In this document: positions 7,832 to 16,373 of the stretch, piece after piece | Layout of the letters: the number at the start of each line of letters is the position of its first letter | Position numbering within the stretch: position 1 is the stretch's first letter | DNA from: CADCVT01 sp036389155 | GTDB lineage: Bacteria > Actinomycetota > Thermoleophilia > Solirubrobacterales > Solirubrobacteraceae | Direction of reading: 5' to 3' | Assembly (NCBI GenBank): GCA_036389155.1 | Contig: DASVQN010000035.1 | Span: forward strand, 62,001 to 126,000 | Length of the DNA: 64,000 bases | Notes under the pieces: generated by a model | The model's database searches: none | The model's input: the letters and a program-made list of their open reading frames with translations, nothing else | What the model was told of the DNA's origin: nothing | Program-made: the position numbers and the translations under genes

Positions 7832-10800
7832 TCAGGCCGTCAGCGTCAGGCGGCGCGGCGAGACGCGGAAGCCGAGCTCGACGAGCAGCGGCTCGAGGTC
7901 CGAGCCGACGACGTTCGCGCCGTCGGCCTTCTCGAGGTCGAGCTTCTTGATGCGGCCGGCGCGGACGAACTCGGCGAGGGCCTCGAACGCGGCGCGAATG
8001 CGCGGGTCGTGGTCGGCGGCGAGGGTCTGCAGGCCCTTGCCGCCGCGCTCGACGTAGAGGACCGGGTCGGCGTCGACGAGGACGACGTACGCGCCGGCGG
8101 CCCGTGCGGGCCTCTTCCGCTCGTCGTCGCGCCGCTTCGGCCACGGCAGCGCCGCGCCGTACGGCTGCGCGGGGTCGGTGGCCGCGAGGACGACCGCGGT
8201 GCCGTCGCCTCCGTCGTCGCGCGTCGCGCGCAGGCGCTCGACCGCGCCCGGCAGCGCGAACTGCGCGCCGCCGAGGCCCTCGACGAAGTAGCCGCGGCGG
8301 CAGACGCCGAGCGTCTCGAGCTGGCCGAGGGAGTCGTAGAGCATCGCGAAGCCGCCCGGGAAGCCCTCGGCGAGCACCTGCTCGCGGGTGACGACGCCGT
8401 AGCGCTCGAGGAGGAGCTCGGCCCAGGCGCGGCGGCGCGCGGAGGGGTCGGAGGTGGGGGCGGCGGCGGGCGCGGCCGCGCGGCCGGGCGAGGCGGCGGC
8501 GGGCGCGGCCGCGTCCCCGAAGAGGGACGCCGTGAGCGACCACCTTCCCTGCACGGGAGCCTGCGCGCCCGGCCGGCGCGAGCCGAAGCGGCGCCGGGTC
8601 GGGCGCTGCGTGGCCGTCTTCGCGCGGGCGAGCGTGAGCTTCGGCGCGCGCAGCGGCGCGAATGCGTCGTTGGTGACCTCCCCCGTCCAGACGAGGTCCC
8701 ACAGCGCCTCCTGCAGCACCTCCGGCGCGAGGTCGAGGTCGGCGAGGAAGTCGGTGAAGAAGGACGGGCTGCGCGCGAGCCGCTCGCGGATGAGGCCGTG
8801 CTCGGGCTCGGCCGGGCGGTCGGGGTGGGTCGGCCGATGTCCGGGCGCGCCGAGCAGCGCCGCGTCCTCGCGGAAGTACAGCGCCACGCGGCCGGAGTTG
8901 CGGCCGAGCGCGCCCGCGCCGACCCACACCACCTCGCCGGACGCGCACAGCTGGTCCAGCCACGTCGGCGAGTACGCGCCGATGCGCCGCGGCAGCACGT
9001 CGCGCTCCCACACGTCCGCCGGCAGCGCGAGCCCCTGCAGCGGCACGAGCGCCTCGCGCAGCCGGTCGATCCCCGCGCCGGTCGCGGGGTGGCGGTCGAC
9101 GCCCTGCCACGACGGCAGGAACGCGGCCAGGCGCCGCTGGTCGACCGCCTCGACCTCCTTGCGCAGCACGGCGAGCGACGCGCGGCGCAGGCGACGCAGG
9201 ACCTCCGGGTCGCACCACTCCCGCTCGGTCCCGCCGGGTCGCAGCTCGCCGCGGACGAGCTCGCCGGCGCGCTCGAGCGCCCGCAGGGCGGGGCCGACGT
9301 CGAGCTTGTAGCGGTCGTGCAGCTCGGCGGTCGTGAAGGGGCCGTGGGTCCGCGCCCAGCGGCCGCACACCTTCTCCAGCGCGTCGTCGACGTCCGCGGT
9401 GAACGCCTCGGGCAGCCCGCCGGGGGGCACCGCGCCGACCGCGTCGCGGTACAGGCCGGCGTCGTCCGCCGCGATCCACCGCTCCTCGCCCGCGATGCGC
9501 AGCCGCACGGCGCGCCGCTCGTCGGCGAGCTGCAGCAGCATCGTCTCCGCGTCGAGGCCGGCCATCACCCGCTCCTGCGCCTCGGCCACCCGCAGGTCGC
9601 CCACGCGCCGCAGCACGTCGTGCAGCGCGTCGCGCGTCTCGGCGCGCGTGCGGGGCGAGCGGTGCTGGAGGTCGTCCTCGACCTGGCGCAGCGCGTCCGG
9701 GTCGATCAGGTCGCGCAGCTCCTCCTGCCCGAGCAGCTCGCGCAGCAGGTCCCGGTCGAGGGAGAGCGCGGCCGCGCGCCGCTCGGCGTTCGGCGTGTCC
9801 CCCTCGTACATGTACGTCGCGACGTAGTCGAAGAGCAGCGACGAGGCGAACGGCGACGCGGTCGGCGTCTCGACCTCGACGACCGAGATCTCGCGGCGGT
9901 GCAGCGCGCGCAGCAGCTCCTGCAGCCCAGGGAGATCCAGGACGTCGCGCAGGCACTCGCGGTACGTCTCGAGGATCACGGGGAAGTCGCCGTACCGCTT
10001 GGCGACCTCGAGCAGCGTCTGCGCCTTCAGGCGCTGCTGCCACAGCGGCGTGCGCTTGCCCGGATAGGCACGCGGGATGAGCAGCGCGCGCGCCGCGTTC
10101 TCGCGGAAGCGCGCCCCGAACAGGGCGCTGCCCGACAGCTCGGCGACGACCATGTCCTCCAGCTCGTCGGGGTCGATCAGCATGAGGTCGGCGCCTGGCG
10201 GCTCGTCCGCGTCGGGGAGGTGGACGATGATCCCGTCGTCCGACCAGATCGCGTCCGACTCCAGGCCGAGCTCGTCGCGGATGCGCGCGCTGAGCGCGAG
10301 CGCCCACGCGGCGTGGACGCGCCCGCCGAACGGGCTGAGCACGCACACGCGCCAGTCGCCGATCTCGTCGCGGAAGCGCTCGACGACGATCGTGCGGTCG
10401 CTCGGGACGACCCGCGTCGCCTCCTGCTGCTCGCGCAGGTAGTCGACGAGGTTCCTGGCCGCCAGCGGGTCGAGGTCGTAGTCGCGCTCGAGGAGGCCGG
10501 GCTCCTGGTCGACGGCCCAGCGGCTGAAGGCGCCGATCTCGCGCCCCAGCTCCTTCGGCCGGCCCATGCTGTCGCCGCGCCAGAACGGCACCGCGCCGGG
10601 GGCGCCGGGGGCGGGCGTGACGACCACGCGATCGCGGCCGATCTCCTCGATCCGCCACGTCGAGGCGCCGAGCAGGAACGTCTGGCCCGGGCGCGCCTCG
10701 TAGACCATTTCCTCGTCGAGCTCGCCGACGCGCCGGCCGTCGGGGAGCGTGACCGAGAAGAGGCCGCGGTCCGGGATCGTCCCGGCGTTCGTCACCGCGA

Positions 10801-12307
10801 GCTGGCGCGCGCCCTTGCGCGAGCGGATCGTGCCGCCGACGCGGTCCCAGACGATGCGCGGCCGCAGGTCGCCGAACTCGCGGCTCGGGTAGCGGCCGTC
10901 GAGCATGTCGAGGACGTTCTCGAGCAGCGGGCGCGGCAGCTCGCCGTAGGAGTACGTGCGGGTGACGAGCGCGAAGAGGTCGTCGACGGAGACGGTCCCA
11001 CCACCCGCCCCCTCCGCCTCGGGCTCCGCGGCGGCCGTGATGGCGACGATCTGCTGCGCGAGGACGTCGAGCGCGTTGCGGGGCACGACCGTCGGCTCGA
11101 TCTTCCCCTCGCGCATGAGCTTGGTGACGACTGCGCACTCGAGCAGGTCGGCCCGGAACTTCGGGAAGATGCGCCCCTTCGAGGTGTCGCCGACGCCGTG
11201 GCCGGCGCGGCCGATGCGCTGCAGGCCGCGCGAGACCGACTTCGGCGACTCGATCTGCAGGACGAGGTCGACGGCGCCCATGTCGATGCCGAGCTCGAGC
11301 GACGAGGTCGCGACCAGGCACGGCAGCTCGCCCGCCTTCAGCAGCTCCTCGACGACCAGGCGCTCCTCGCGCGCGAGCGACCCGTGGTGGGAGCGGGCCA
11401 CGTCGACGGGCGGCCCCTCGTTGTCCTGGTTGGCCAGCTCGTTCAGCCGCAGCGCCAGGCGCTCCGCCGTCCGGCGGTTGTTCACGAAGACGATCGTCGA
11501 GCGGTGCTGGCGGACCAGCTCGAGGAGCTGCGGGTAGATCGCGGGCCAGATCGACCGTCGCGTCGCCTCGCCGCCGGCCAGCGGGTCGACGTCGGGCGAC
11601 GGCGTCGCGTCGGGCTCGACCATCGACTCGACCGGGACCTGGATCCTCAGGTCGAGCGGCTTGCGCACGCCGGCGTCGACGATCGTCGCGGTGCGGCGCG
11701 GGCCGACGAGGAAGCGGCCGACCTCCTCGAGCGGGTTCTGCGTCGCGCTGAGCCCGATGCGCTGCGGCTCGTGCTCGCTGAGCTCGGTGAGCCGCTCGAG
11801 GGTCAGCGCGAGGTGCGCGCCGCGCTTGGTCCCGGCGACGGCGTGGATCTCGTCCACGATCACCGCCTCCACGCCGGTCAGCATCTCCTTGGCCTGCGAG
11901 GTGAGGATCAGGTAGAGCGACTCGGGCGTCGTGATGAGGATGTCGGGCGGGTTGCGGCGCATGTCCGCCCGCTCCTTCTGCGGCGTGTCGCCGGTGCGCA
12001 GCGCCACCTTCAGGTCGGCGCCGATGCCGCGCAGCGGGGCGCGGAGGTTGCGCTCGACGTCGTAGGAGAGCGCCTTGAGGGGCGAGACGTAAACGAGGCG
12101 GGTCCGGCCGGTGCTCGGCTCGCGCCCGAGCTTGTCGAGCGCCCAGAGGAACGCCGCGAGCGTCTTGCCGGAGCCGGTCGGCGCGGAGATGAGCACGTGG
12201 TCGCCGCCGGCGATGGCAGGCCACGCCTGCTCCTGGGCCGGTGTCGGCGCCGCGAAGGCCGCCTCGAACCACTCGCGTACGCGCGGGCTGAAGGCGGCGA
12301 GCGGCAT
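7832..12307 (-). CDS. lhr: Lhr-type superfamily 2 helicase
   Basis: A 1,491-residue protein of the usual length for full Lhr. Superfamily 2 motifs occur in order: Q-like TPAQEQAWP, Walker A APTGSGKT at 42-49, TTPES at about 126-130, DEIH at 152-155, SATQNP at about 187-192, and RIGRAGH as motif VI. A winged-helix and beta-barrel core follows, then a long C-terminal extension of about 600 residues typical of bacterial long Lhr. Lhr is a 3'-to-5' ATP-dependent helicase acting on RNA-DNA and DNA substrates; in mycobacteria it is linked to the DNA-damage response. It acts in the cytosol. A TACCCT box sits 6 nt before the ATG. Confidence 0.93.
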   Translation of the reverse strand: MPLAAFSPRVREWFEAAFAAPTPAQEQAWPAIAGGDHVLISAPTGSGKTLAAFLWALDKLGREPSTGRTRLVYVSPLKALSYDVERNLRAPLRGIGADLKVALRTGDTPQKERADMRRNPPDILITTPESLYLILTSQAKEMLTGVEAVIVDEIHAVAGTKRGAHLALTLERLTELSEHEPQRIGLSATQNPLEEVGRFLVGPRRTATIVDAGVRKPLDLRIQVPVESMVEPDATPSPDVDPLAGGEATRRSIWPAIYPQLLELVRQHRSTIVFVNNRRTAERLALRLNELANQDNEGPPVDVARSHHGSLAREERLVVEELLKAGELPCLVATSSLELGIDMGAVDLVLQIESPKSVSRGLQRIGRAGHGVGDTSKGRIFPKFRADLLECAVVTKLMREGKIEPTVVPRNALDVLAQQIVAITAAAEPEAEGAGGGTVSVDDLFALVTRTYSYGELPRPLLENVLDMLDGRYPSREFGDLRPRIVWDRVGGTIRSRKGARQLAVTNAGTIPDRGLFSVTLPDGRRVGELDEEMVYEARPGQTFLLGASTWRIEEIGRDRVVVTPAPGAPGAVPFWRGDSMGRPKELGREIGAFSRWAVDQEPGLLERDYDLDPLAARNLVDYLREQQEATRVVPSDRTIVVERFRDEIGDWRVCVLSPFGGRVHAAWALALSARIRDELGLESDAIWSDDGIIVHLPDADEPPGADLMLIDPDELEDMVVAELSGSALFGARFRENAARALLIPRAYPGKRTPLWQQRLKAQTLLEVAKRYGDFPVILETYRECLRDVLDLPGLQELLRALHRREISVVEVETPTASPFASSLLFDYVATYMYEGDTPNAERRAAALSLDRDLLRELLGQEELRDLIDPDALRQVEDDLQHRSPRTRAETRDALHDVLRRVGDLRVAEAQERVMAGLDAETMLLQLADERRAVRLRIAGEERWIAADDAGLYRDAVGAVPPGGLPEAFTADVDDALEKVCGRWARTHGPFTTAELHDRYKLDVGPALRALERAGELVRGELRPGGTEREWCDPEVLRRLRRASLAVLRKEVEAVDQRRLAAFLPSWQGVDRHPATGAGIDRLREALVPLQGLALPADVWERDVLPRRIGAYSPTWLDQLCASGEVVWVGAGALGRNSGRVALYFREDAALLGAPGHRPTHPDRPAEPEHGLIRERLARSPSFFTDFLADLDLAPEVLQEALWDLVWTGEVTNDAFAPLRAPKLTLARAKTATQRPTRRRFGSRRPGAQAPVQGRWSLTASLFGDAAAPAAASPGRAAAPAAAPTSDPSARRRAWAELLLERYGVVTREQVLAEGFPGGFAMLYDSLGQLETLGVCRRGYFVEGLGGAQFALPGAVERLRATRDDGGDGTAVVLAATDPAQPYGAALPWPKRRDDERKRPARAAGAYVVLVDADPVLYVERGGKGLQTLAADHDPRIRAAFEALAEFVRAGRIKKLDLEKADGANVVGSDLEPLLVELGFRVSPRRLTLTA

Positions 12308-12313
12308 CCCTGC

Positions 12314-12344
12314 AGGGTACGACCGCAGCCCGGCCGTCGATCAA
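12314..12344 (-). promoter_or_regulatory. Promoter of lhr
   Basis: On the minus strand TTGATC (12344-12339) and TACCCT (12319-12314) are separated by 19 bp. The ATG at 12307 follows the -10 after six bases, which is leaderless spacing. Confidence 0.45.
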
Positions 12345-12354
12345 CGCCGCAGGC

Positions 12355-12912
12355 TCAGCCGGATCGCGGCCGGCGCGCCGCCTCGTCCAGCGCGCGGCCG
12401 ATGCTGGCGAGGAAGAGGTTGTCGGCGAGCTTCCAGCCGTCCTCACGGACGAGCCTGAACGTCGCGGGCGTCTCGCGAACCGCCTGCGGCTGCCCGCGGG
12501 CGACCGTCCGGAACAGCACCAGCACGCGGGCGCGGTTGCCGTCGATGTCGGTCTGGACGACCGTCAGGCGGTTCTGGACGATGTACGCGCGAAGCTCGCG
12601 CATCGCCGGAGCCAGGCTCGGCTCCACCCCGCGCGCATAGAGCCTGCGGGCGCCGTCGACGTCCCGGAACTGCAGGTTCTGCCACCAACTCAGCAACGCG
12701 GCGCCGGGACTGTCCCGCCCCGCGGCGGAGATATCCTCGCGGGAGATGAGAGCGCTCGTCGATGTCAAGCCCTCGCGCTGGGCCGACGAGGCCGCGCCCG
12801 TTCTCGTCGGTTCGTCGTCGCCCCCGCAGCCGCCGGCCGCGAGGAGCGCGAGCAGCACCGCCGCACGCACCACGCAGGCCGCGATGCGAGATTCGCTCAC
12901 GTGTTCCGCCAC
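12355..12912 (-). CDS. Small secreted lipoprotein, NTF2-like fold possible
   Basis: A 185-residue protein. An N-terminal hydrophobic segment ends LLALLAAGGCGGDD, a plausible lipobox with the lipidated Cys followed by an acidic linker. The mature domain contains AALLSWWQNLQFRDVDGARRLYA and later LVREDGWKLADN. That order of helix-rich start followed by strands ending in a W-K-ADN motif resembles SnoaL/NTF2-like lipoproteins of actinobacteria. Function unknown; the expected location is the outer face of the membrane. GTG 12912 is preceded at 6 nt by TAGATT. Confidence 0.68.
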   Translation of the reverse strand: MAEHVSESRIAACVVRAAVLLALLAAGGCGGDDEPTRTGAASSAQREGLTSTSALISREDISAAGRDSPGAALLSWWQNLQFRDVDGARRLYARGVEPSLAPAMRELRAYIVQNRLTVVQTDIDGNRARVLVLFRTVARGQPQAVRETPATFRLVREDGWKLADNLFLASIGRALDEAARRPRSG

Positions 12913-12918
12913 GCCCCG

Positions 12919-12924
12919 AATCTA
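12919..12924 (-). promoter_or_regulatory. -10 box, leaderless start of the lipoprotein
   Basis: TAGATT on the minus strand ends six bases before GTG 12912. It lies in the 45-bp gap shared with the divergent polymerase gene. Confidence 0.42.
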
Positions 12925-12957
12925 TCGAGCGGGCCGCTCGGTGCACGCCTTCGCTCG

Positions 12958-14979
12958 ATGAGCGGCCGTCGCGCGCTCGTCATCCTGATCGCGTCCGTGC
13001 TCGCCGCGGCGGCGGCCGGCGCGCTCGTCGGCGCCGCCGAGCCGCCGCCGCGCGGTGAGCAGGAGACGGCGATCGTCGCGGCCATCGCGCTGCGCCCCGA
13101 CGTGCTCGAGGCGGTGGGCATCGGCACGAGCTTCAACCGTGACGCCCAGGGGGGCGTGCGGTTCTTCCCGGCCCGGCGGCGCGCCGGCGGCGTGTTCGTG
13201 GCGGACGGCACGACGGCCGCGGAAGCGCTGCGCCGCGCGTATGCCGCCGCTGTCGCCTTCGCCGACGCGCAGCGGCGCGCGCAGGACCGCCGGCTTCGTC
13301 AGATCTTCCGCACGGGCGGGCCTCCCGCCCGTGCCGCCGCGCGGGATCTGCTGCTCGATCCGCGGCGCTACATGATCGCGTACGACCCCGCGCCGCCGGA
13401 TCGGGTCGACCGCCTCAGCGCGGCCGGCCGCGGCGCGCTGCCCGCGGCGCTGCTGGCGCTCCTCGCCGCCGCGCTCCTGACGAGGCGACGACCGCTCCAC
13501 GTCGCCTCGCCGCTCGCGGCGGGGCTCGCCGGCGCGATCGTCGCGTGGTCGCTCGCCGGCACGGGCGCGGACGTGTACGCCGGCGCGCTGGGACTGCTCG
13601 CGTTCGGCGGCGCCCTCGCGTACGTGCTCGGGCAGGGCATCCGCGCGACGAGGCTGACGCTGGCGCTGGTGGTCGTCCTGGCCGCGATGCGCGGCGGGCT
13701 CCTGGCCCTCGCGAACGCGATCGACCTCCCGCACGCGCTCCTGCTCGTGAACACCGTCCAGCCCGCGCTGATCGGCGCGTGCGCGATCTGGGTGCTCGTC
13801 GAGTGGAGACGGGGGCGCGCCCTCCGCTTCCCGCGCCCGCTCGTCGTCGGCGCGGCGGTCATCGCCGCGGTGGCGGTGGCCAACGTGCTCACGCAGCAGG
13901 TCGGCATCACGCTCTACGGCATCGGGCTCGCGCAGTACCTCGTGTACCCGGTGTTCGCGCTCGCCTGCTGGACGGTCCTCACACCGGGCGACCCCCAGCG
14001 CCTGAGGTGGCTGCTCGTCGCGCTCTCGGCCGTGGTGGCCGCGTCGGTCCTCATGCAGTCCGCGGGCGTGACGGCGTTCGCCCAGGCGTCGTCCGGCACG
14101 AGCCGCGCCGGGGGCGTGACGGGCTCGTTCCTCCACGCGTCGATCTTCCTGGGCACGCTCGCCCCGCTCTGGGTCGCGCTCGCCGTCCTCTCCACGCGCT
14201 GGGCGCGCCGGGTCCTGGCGGTCGCCGGGCTCGGGCTGCTCCTCGTGGCGCTCGCGTTGACGTTCGGCCGCGCCGGGTTCGCGATCGCCGCGATCGCCAT
14301 CGCCACCGTCTCGGTCAGCCTGCGGGGGCCCGATCTGCGCCGCGCTGCGCTCCTCCTGGCGGCGGGGCTCCTGCTGGCCGTGCCGCTCGGCATCGTGAGC
14401 GGCGCCGGGCCGAAGAAGATCGGCGACCGGATCGCGTCGGGGTTCGACTGGGACGGCGACCAGGGCAACCGCGAGCGCAGCCGGTCGATGCGGCTGGCCG
14501 TGCGCCGCTGGCGGGACGCGCCCCTCCCCCAGAAGGCGCTGGGCGAGGGGCTGGCGGCGACCGGCAACGCGAAGCAGCTCACCGACCAGCGGACCGACTC
14601 GACCGAGAGCTATCCGCTCAAGCTCCTCGTGGAGACCGGCGCCGTCGGCGCCCTCCTGCTCGTCGCGTTCCTGGTGTGGGCGGGGCTCATCTTCCTCAGG
14701 ACGGCGCTGTCCAGGAGCGTCGACCCGCTCGGGCGCGCGTCAGCGGCCGGAGGGTTCGCGCTGACGATCGACGCCGCGCTCTACCCGACGCTGGAGACGC
14801 AGATCCTCGGGATGACGTGGTGGCTCCTGCTCGTCCTGGCGCTGGCGCCGTCCGGCGGCGGCCTACGGGTTCGGTTCGACGGGCTCGGGCTGCGTGCCGC
14901 CGAAGGGGTTGACCCGGCGGTCGCGCGTGCGACGCGGCACGAACGGGACGGAGAGCTCGCCGGCAACCGTCGCGCGTAG
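12958..14979 (+). CDS. O-antigen ligase/polymerase (Wzy-type) with N-terminal extracytoplasmic domain
   Basis: A 673-residue protein. TM1 (residues 5-27) is followed by about 120 soluble residues (IALRPDVLEAVGIGTSFN...LLLDPRRYMIAYDP), then a second TM and a C-terminal polytopic region. The latter carries the Wzy_C-style periplasmic loop with SESYPLKLLVETGAVGALLLV near 555. The family joins or polymerises lipid-linked glycans at the outer face of the membrane. The two-TM N-terminal unit resembles the layout of a Wzz-like co-polymerase but is too diverged to assert. ATG 12958 is chosen over an in-frame start 57 nt upstream because TM1 follows it directly. The last residues overlap the convergent glycosidase-like gene by 117 bp and may be poorly conserved. 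Confidence 0.72.
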   Translation: MSGRRALVILIASVLAAAAAGALVGAAEPPPRGEQETAIVAAIALRPDVLEAVGIGTSFNRDAQGGVRFFPARRRAGGVFVADGTTAAEALRRAYAAAVAFADAQRRAQDRRLRQIFRTGGPPARAAARDLLLDPRRYMIAYDPAPPDRVDRLSAAGRGALPAALLALLAAALLTRRRPLHVASPLAAGLAGAIVAWSLAGTGADVYAGALGLLAFGGALAYVLGQGIRATRLTLALVVVLAAMRGGLLALANAIDLPHALLLVNTVQPALIGACAIWVLVEWRRGRALRFPRPLVVGAAVIAAVAVANVLTQQVGITLYGIGLAQYLVYPVFALACWTVLTPGDPQRLRWLLVALSAVVAASVLMQSAGVTAFAQASSGTSRAGGVTGSFLHASIFLGTLAPLWVALAVLSTRWARRVLAVAGLGLLLVALALTFGRAGFAIAAIAIATVSVSLRGPDLRRAALLLAAGLLLAVPLGIVSGAGPKKIGDRIASGFDWDGDQGNRERSRSMRLAVRRWRDAPLPQKALGEGLAATGNAKQLTDQRTDSTESYPLKLLVETGAVGALLLVAFLVWAGLIFLRTALSRSVDPLGRASAAGGFALTIDAALYPTLETQILGMTWWLLLVLALAPSGGGLRVRFDGLGLRAAEGVDPAVARATRHERDGELAGNRRA

Positions 14980-16305
14980 CGCGCCCCGCGCACGGAGGCG
15001 CAGCCGGCGGTCGAACATCCCGTTGCGGTCGGACGCCAGCCGCGCGACGACGCGCCAGCGCTCCCCCCGCTGCTGCTCGATCGTCACCCGCCCGCGGCGA
15101 TCGGGCGGCACCCTGCCCCAGACCCGCACGGCCCGCCCGGCAGGGAGCGCGACGAACGGGAACCGGAAGGCCTGGAGCGCGAGCTTCGGCCGGTCGCCCG
15201 CGAAGGACGGGTCGTCGCCGCGCGCCCACAGCCCGGACTGGTAGGTCTCGGCCCAGTCCCGGTTGGCGGGCTTGACGGCGTCCCGCACGCCGAACCAGAT
15301 CGCCAGCGACACGCCGTTGCGCCACATCCCGTACAGCGCCTCGGACAGCCAGCGCGCGTGCTCCTCCTCCGGGACGCCGCCCGGATCCGGCGGCGAGGAG
15401 TCCCAGGCGAACTCCGTCACCCAGAACCGCGGCCGCGACGTGCCGACGATCCGCCCCGCACGGGCGGCGGCGCGCAGCAGCCGCGCCATCCTGGGGAGGT
15501 CGCCCAGCGACACGTCGCCCCGCTTCGTCGCGCGGTGCGACGGCGAGCCCGACGTGTACGGGTTGTGGGCCCACACGTCGAAGCGCACGCGATCGCGGCA
15601 CTTGCGGCGCGGGTGCCGCGTGTCGGTCATGCAGAGCATCTCCGCCATGAAGGCCATCGCCGGCGTGCCCCACTTCTCGGTCGACGACTCGCTGAAGGGC
15701 GCCGTGCCGCCGGCCACGACCAGGTTCGAGCGGTGGACGGCCTTCACCTCCGCGGCGAACCGGTTGACCATGTCGCGGTAGTAGTGGGCGCCGTCCATGC
15801 CGTTCTGCTTGAGGTAGAAGTCGAGGTTCGGCTCGTTCCAGGCCTGCCAGTAGCGCACGCGCGGCAGGCCCTCGAAGGTGCCGGAGTACCGCACCGCCAT
15901 CGCCCGCGCGAGCTGCGCGTAGGGGGCGGCCTGGGGGCGCCAGGAGCCGTCGGGCACCCGCGCCCACTCCGGCACCTCGCGCGCGACGTAGACCAGCGGC
16001 TGGAGGCCCAGCCGGGTCGCGCGCTGGACGCGCTCGTCCAGTCCCTTGAACCGGTACACGGGATCGCCGGGGTTGGTCGCGTCCTGGGGCTGGCGCGGCG
16101 CGACGTCCGCCCACGAGACGGCCATCCGCACCACCCGCGCCCCCGCTTCGGACGTCTTGGCGAAGGCCATCTCGGAGTCGGGCCCGCCGTAGACGCCGGT
16201 GCCGTCCATCAGCCCGGTCTGCAGCGGGCGTGCGGCGAGCGCAGGCGCAGCCGTCCCGGCGGTCGCGAGGGAGGCCAGCAGCAGGCCGAGCAGGTTGCGC
16301 CGCAC
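14863..16305 (-). CDS. Secreted GH39-like glycoside hydrolase, copy 1
   Basis: A 480-residue protein with a signal peptide (cleavage near APALAARPL). A TIM-barrel follows. RYWQAWNEPN carries the presumed acid/base Glu on strand 4, and FWVTEFAWDS carries the presumed nucleophile Glu on strand 7, as in clan GH-A enzymes such as GH39. After about residue 370 comes a beta-sandwich tail (PFVALPAGRAVRVWGR ... NPFGGTQPEP). It should cleave or remodel an extracellular glycan, perhaps the polymer made by this cluster. A paralogue with the same layout lies at 41103-42518. GTG 16305 is preceded at 7 nt by TACGCT. The 3' end overlaps the polymerase gene. Confidence 0.78.
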   Translation of the reverse strand: MRRNLLGLLLASLATAGTAAPALAARPLQTGLMDGTGVYGGPDSEMAFAKTSEAGARVVRMAVSWADVAPRQPQDATNPGDPVYRFKGLDERVQRATRLGLQPLVYVAREVPEWARVPDGSWRPQAAPYAQLARAMAVRYSGTFEGLPRVRYWQAWNEPNLDFYLKQNGMDGAHYYRDMVNRFAAEVKAVHRSNLVVAGGTAPFSESSTEKWGTPAMAFMAEMLCMTDTRHPRRKCRDRVRFDVWAHNPYTSGSPSHRATKRGDVSLGDLPRMARLLRAAARAGRIVGTSRPRFWVTEFAWDSSPPDPGGVPEEEHARWLSEALYGMWRNGVSLAIWFGVRDAVKPANRDWAETYQSGLWARGDDPSFAGDRPKLALQAFRFPFVALPAGRAVRVWGRVPPDRRGRVTIEQQRGERWRVVARLASDRNGMFDRRLRLRARGALRATVAGELSVPFVPRRTRDRRVNPFGGTQPEPVEPNP

Positions 16306-16373
16306 GGCGCGCAGCGTAGCGATCGCGCTCCGCCGGAAGGCCGGATGACGCGCTCGCGCTACCTTGCCCCGCC
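16306..16373. promoter_or_regulatory. Divergent leaderless promoters
   Basis: This 68-bp gap separates divergent genes. TACGCT (minus, 16318-16313) lies 7 nt before GTG 16305. TACCTT (plus, 16360-16365) lies 8 nt before GTG 16374. Neither start has a Shine-Dalgarno sequence, and no clear -35 is visible for either. Confidence 0.45.

Noticed and set aside
6804..12446. A very long open frame (about 1,880 codons) on the minus strand through lhr and beyond
   Set aside because: Most of it is Arg/Pro/Ala-rich shadow of lhr in another frame. Only its last 321 residues, the membrane protein at 6804-7769, have real protein character.
8009..12640. Long plus-strand open frame antisense to lhr
   Set aside because: Composition typical of the antisense frame of a GC-rich gene; no motif and the opposite strand encodes an obvious helicase.
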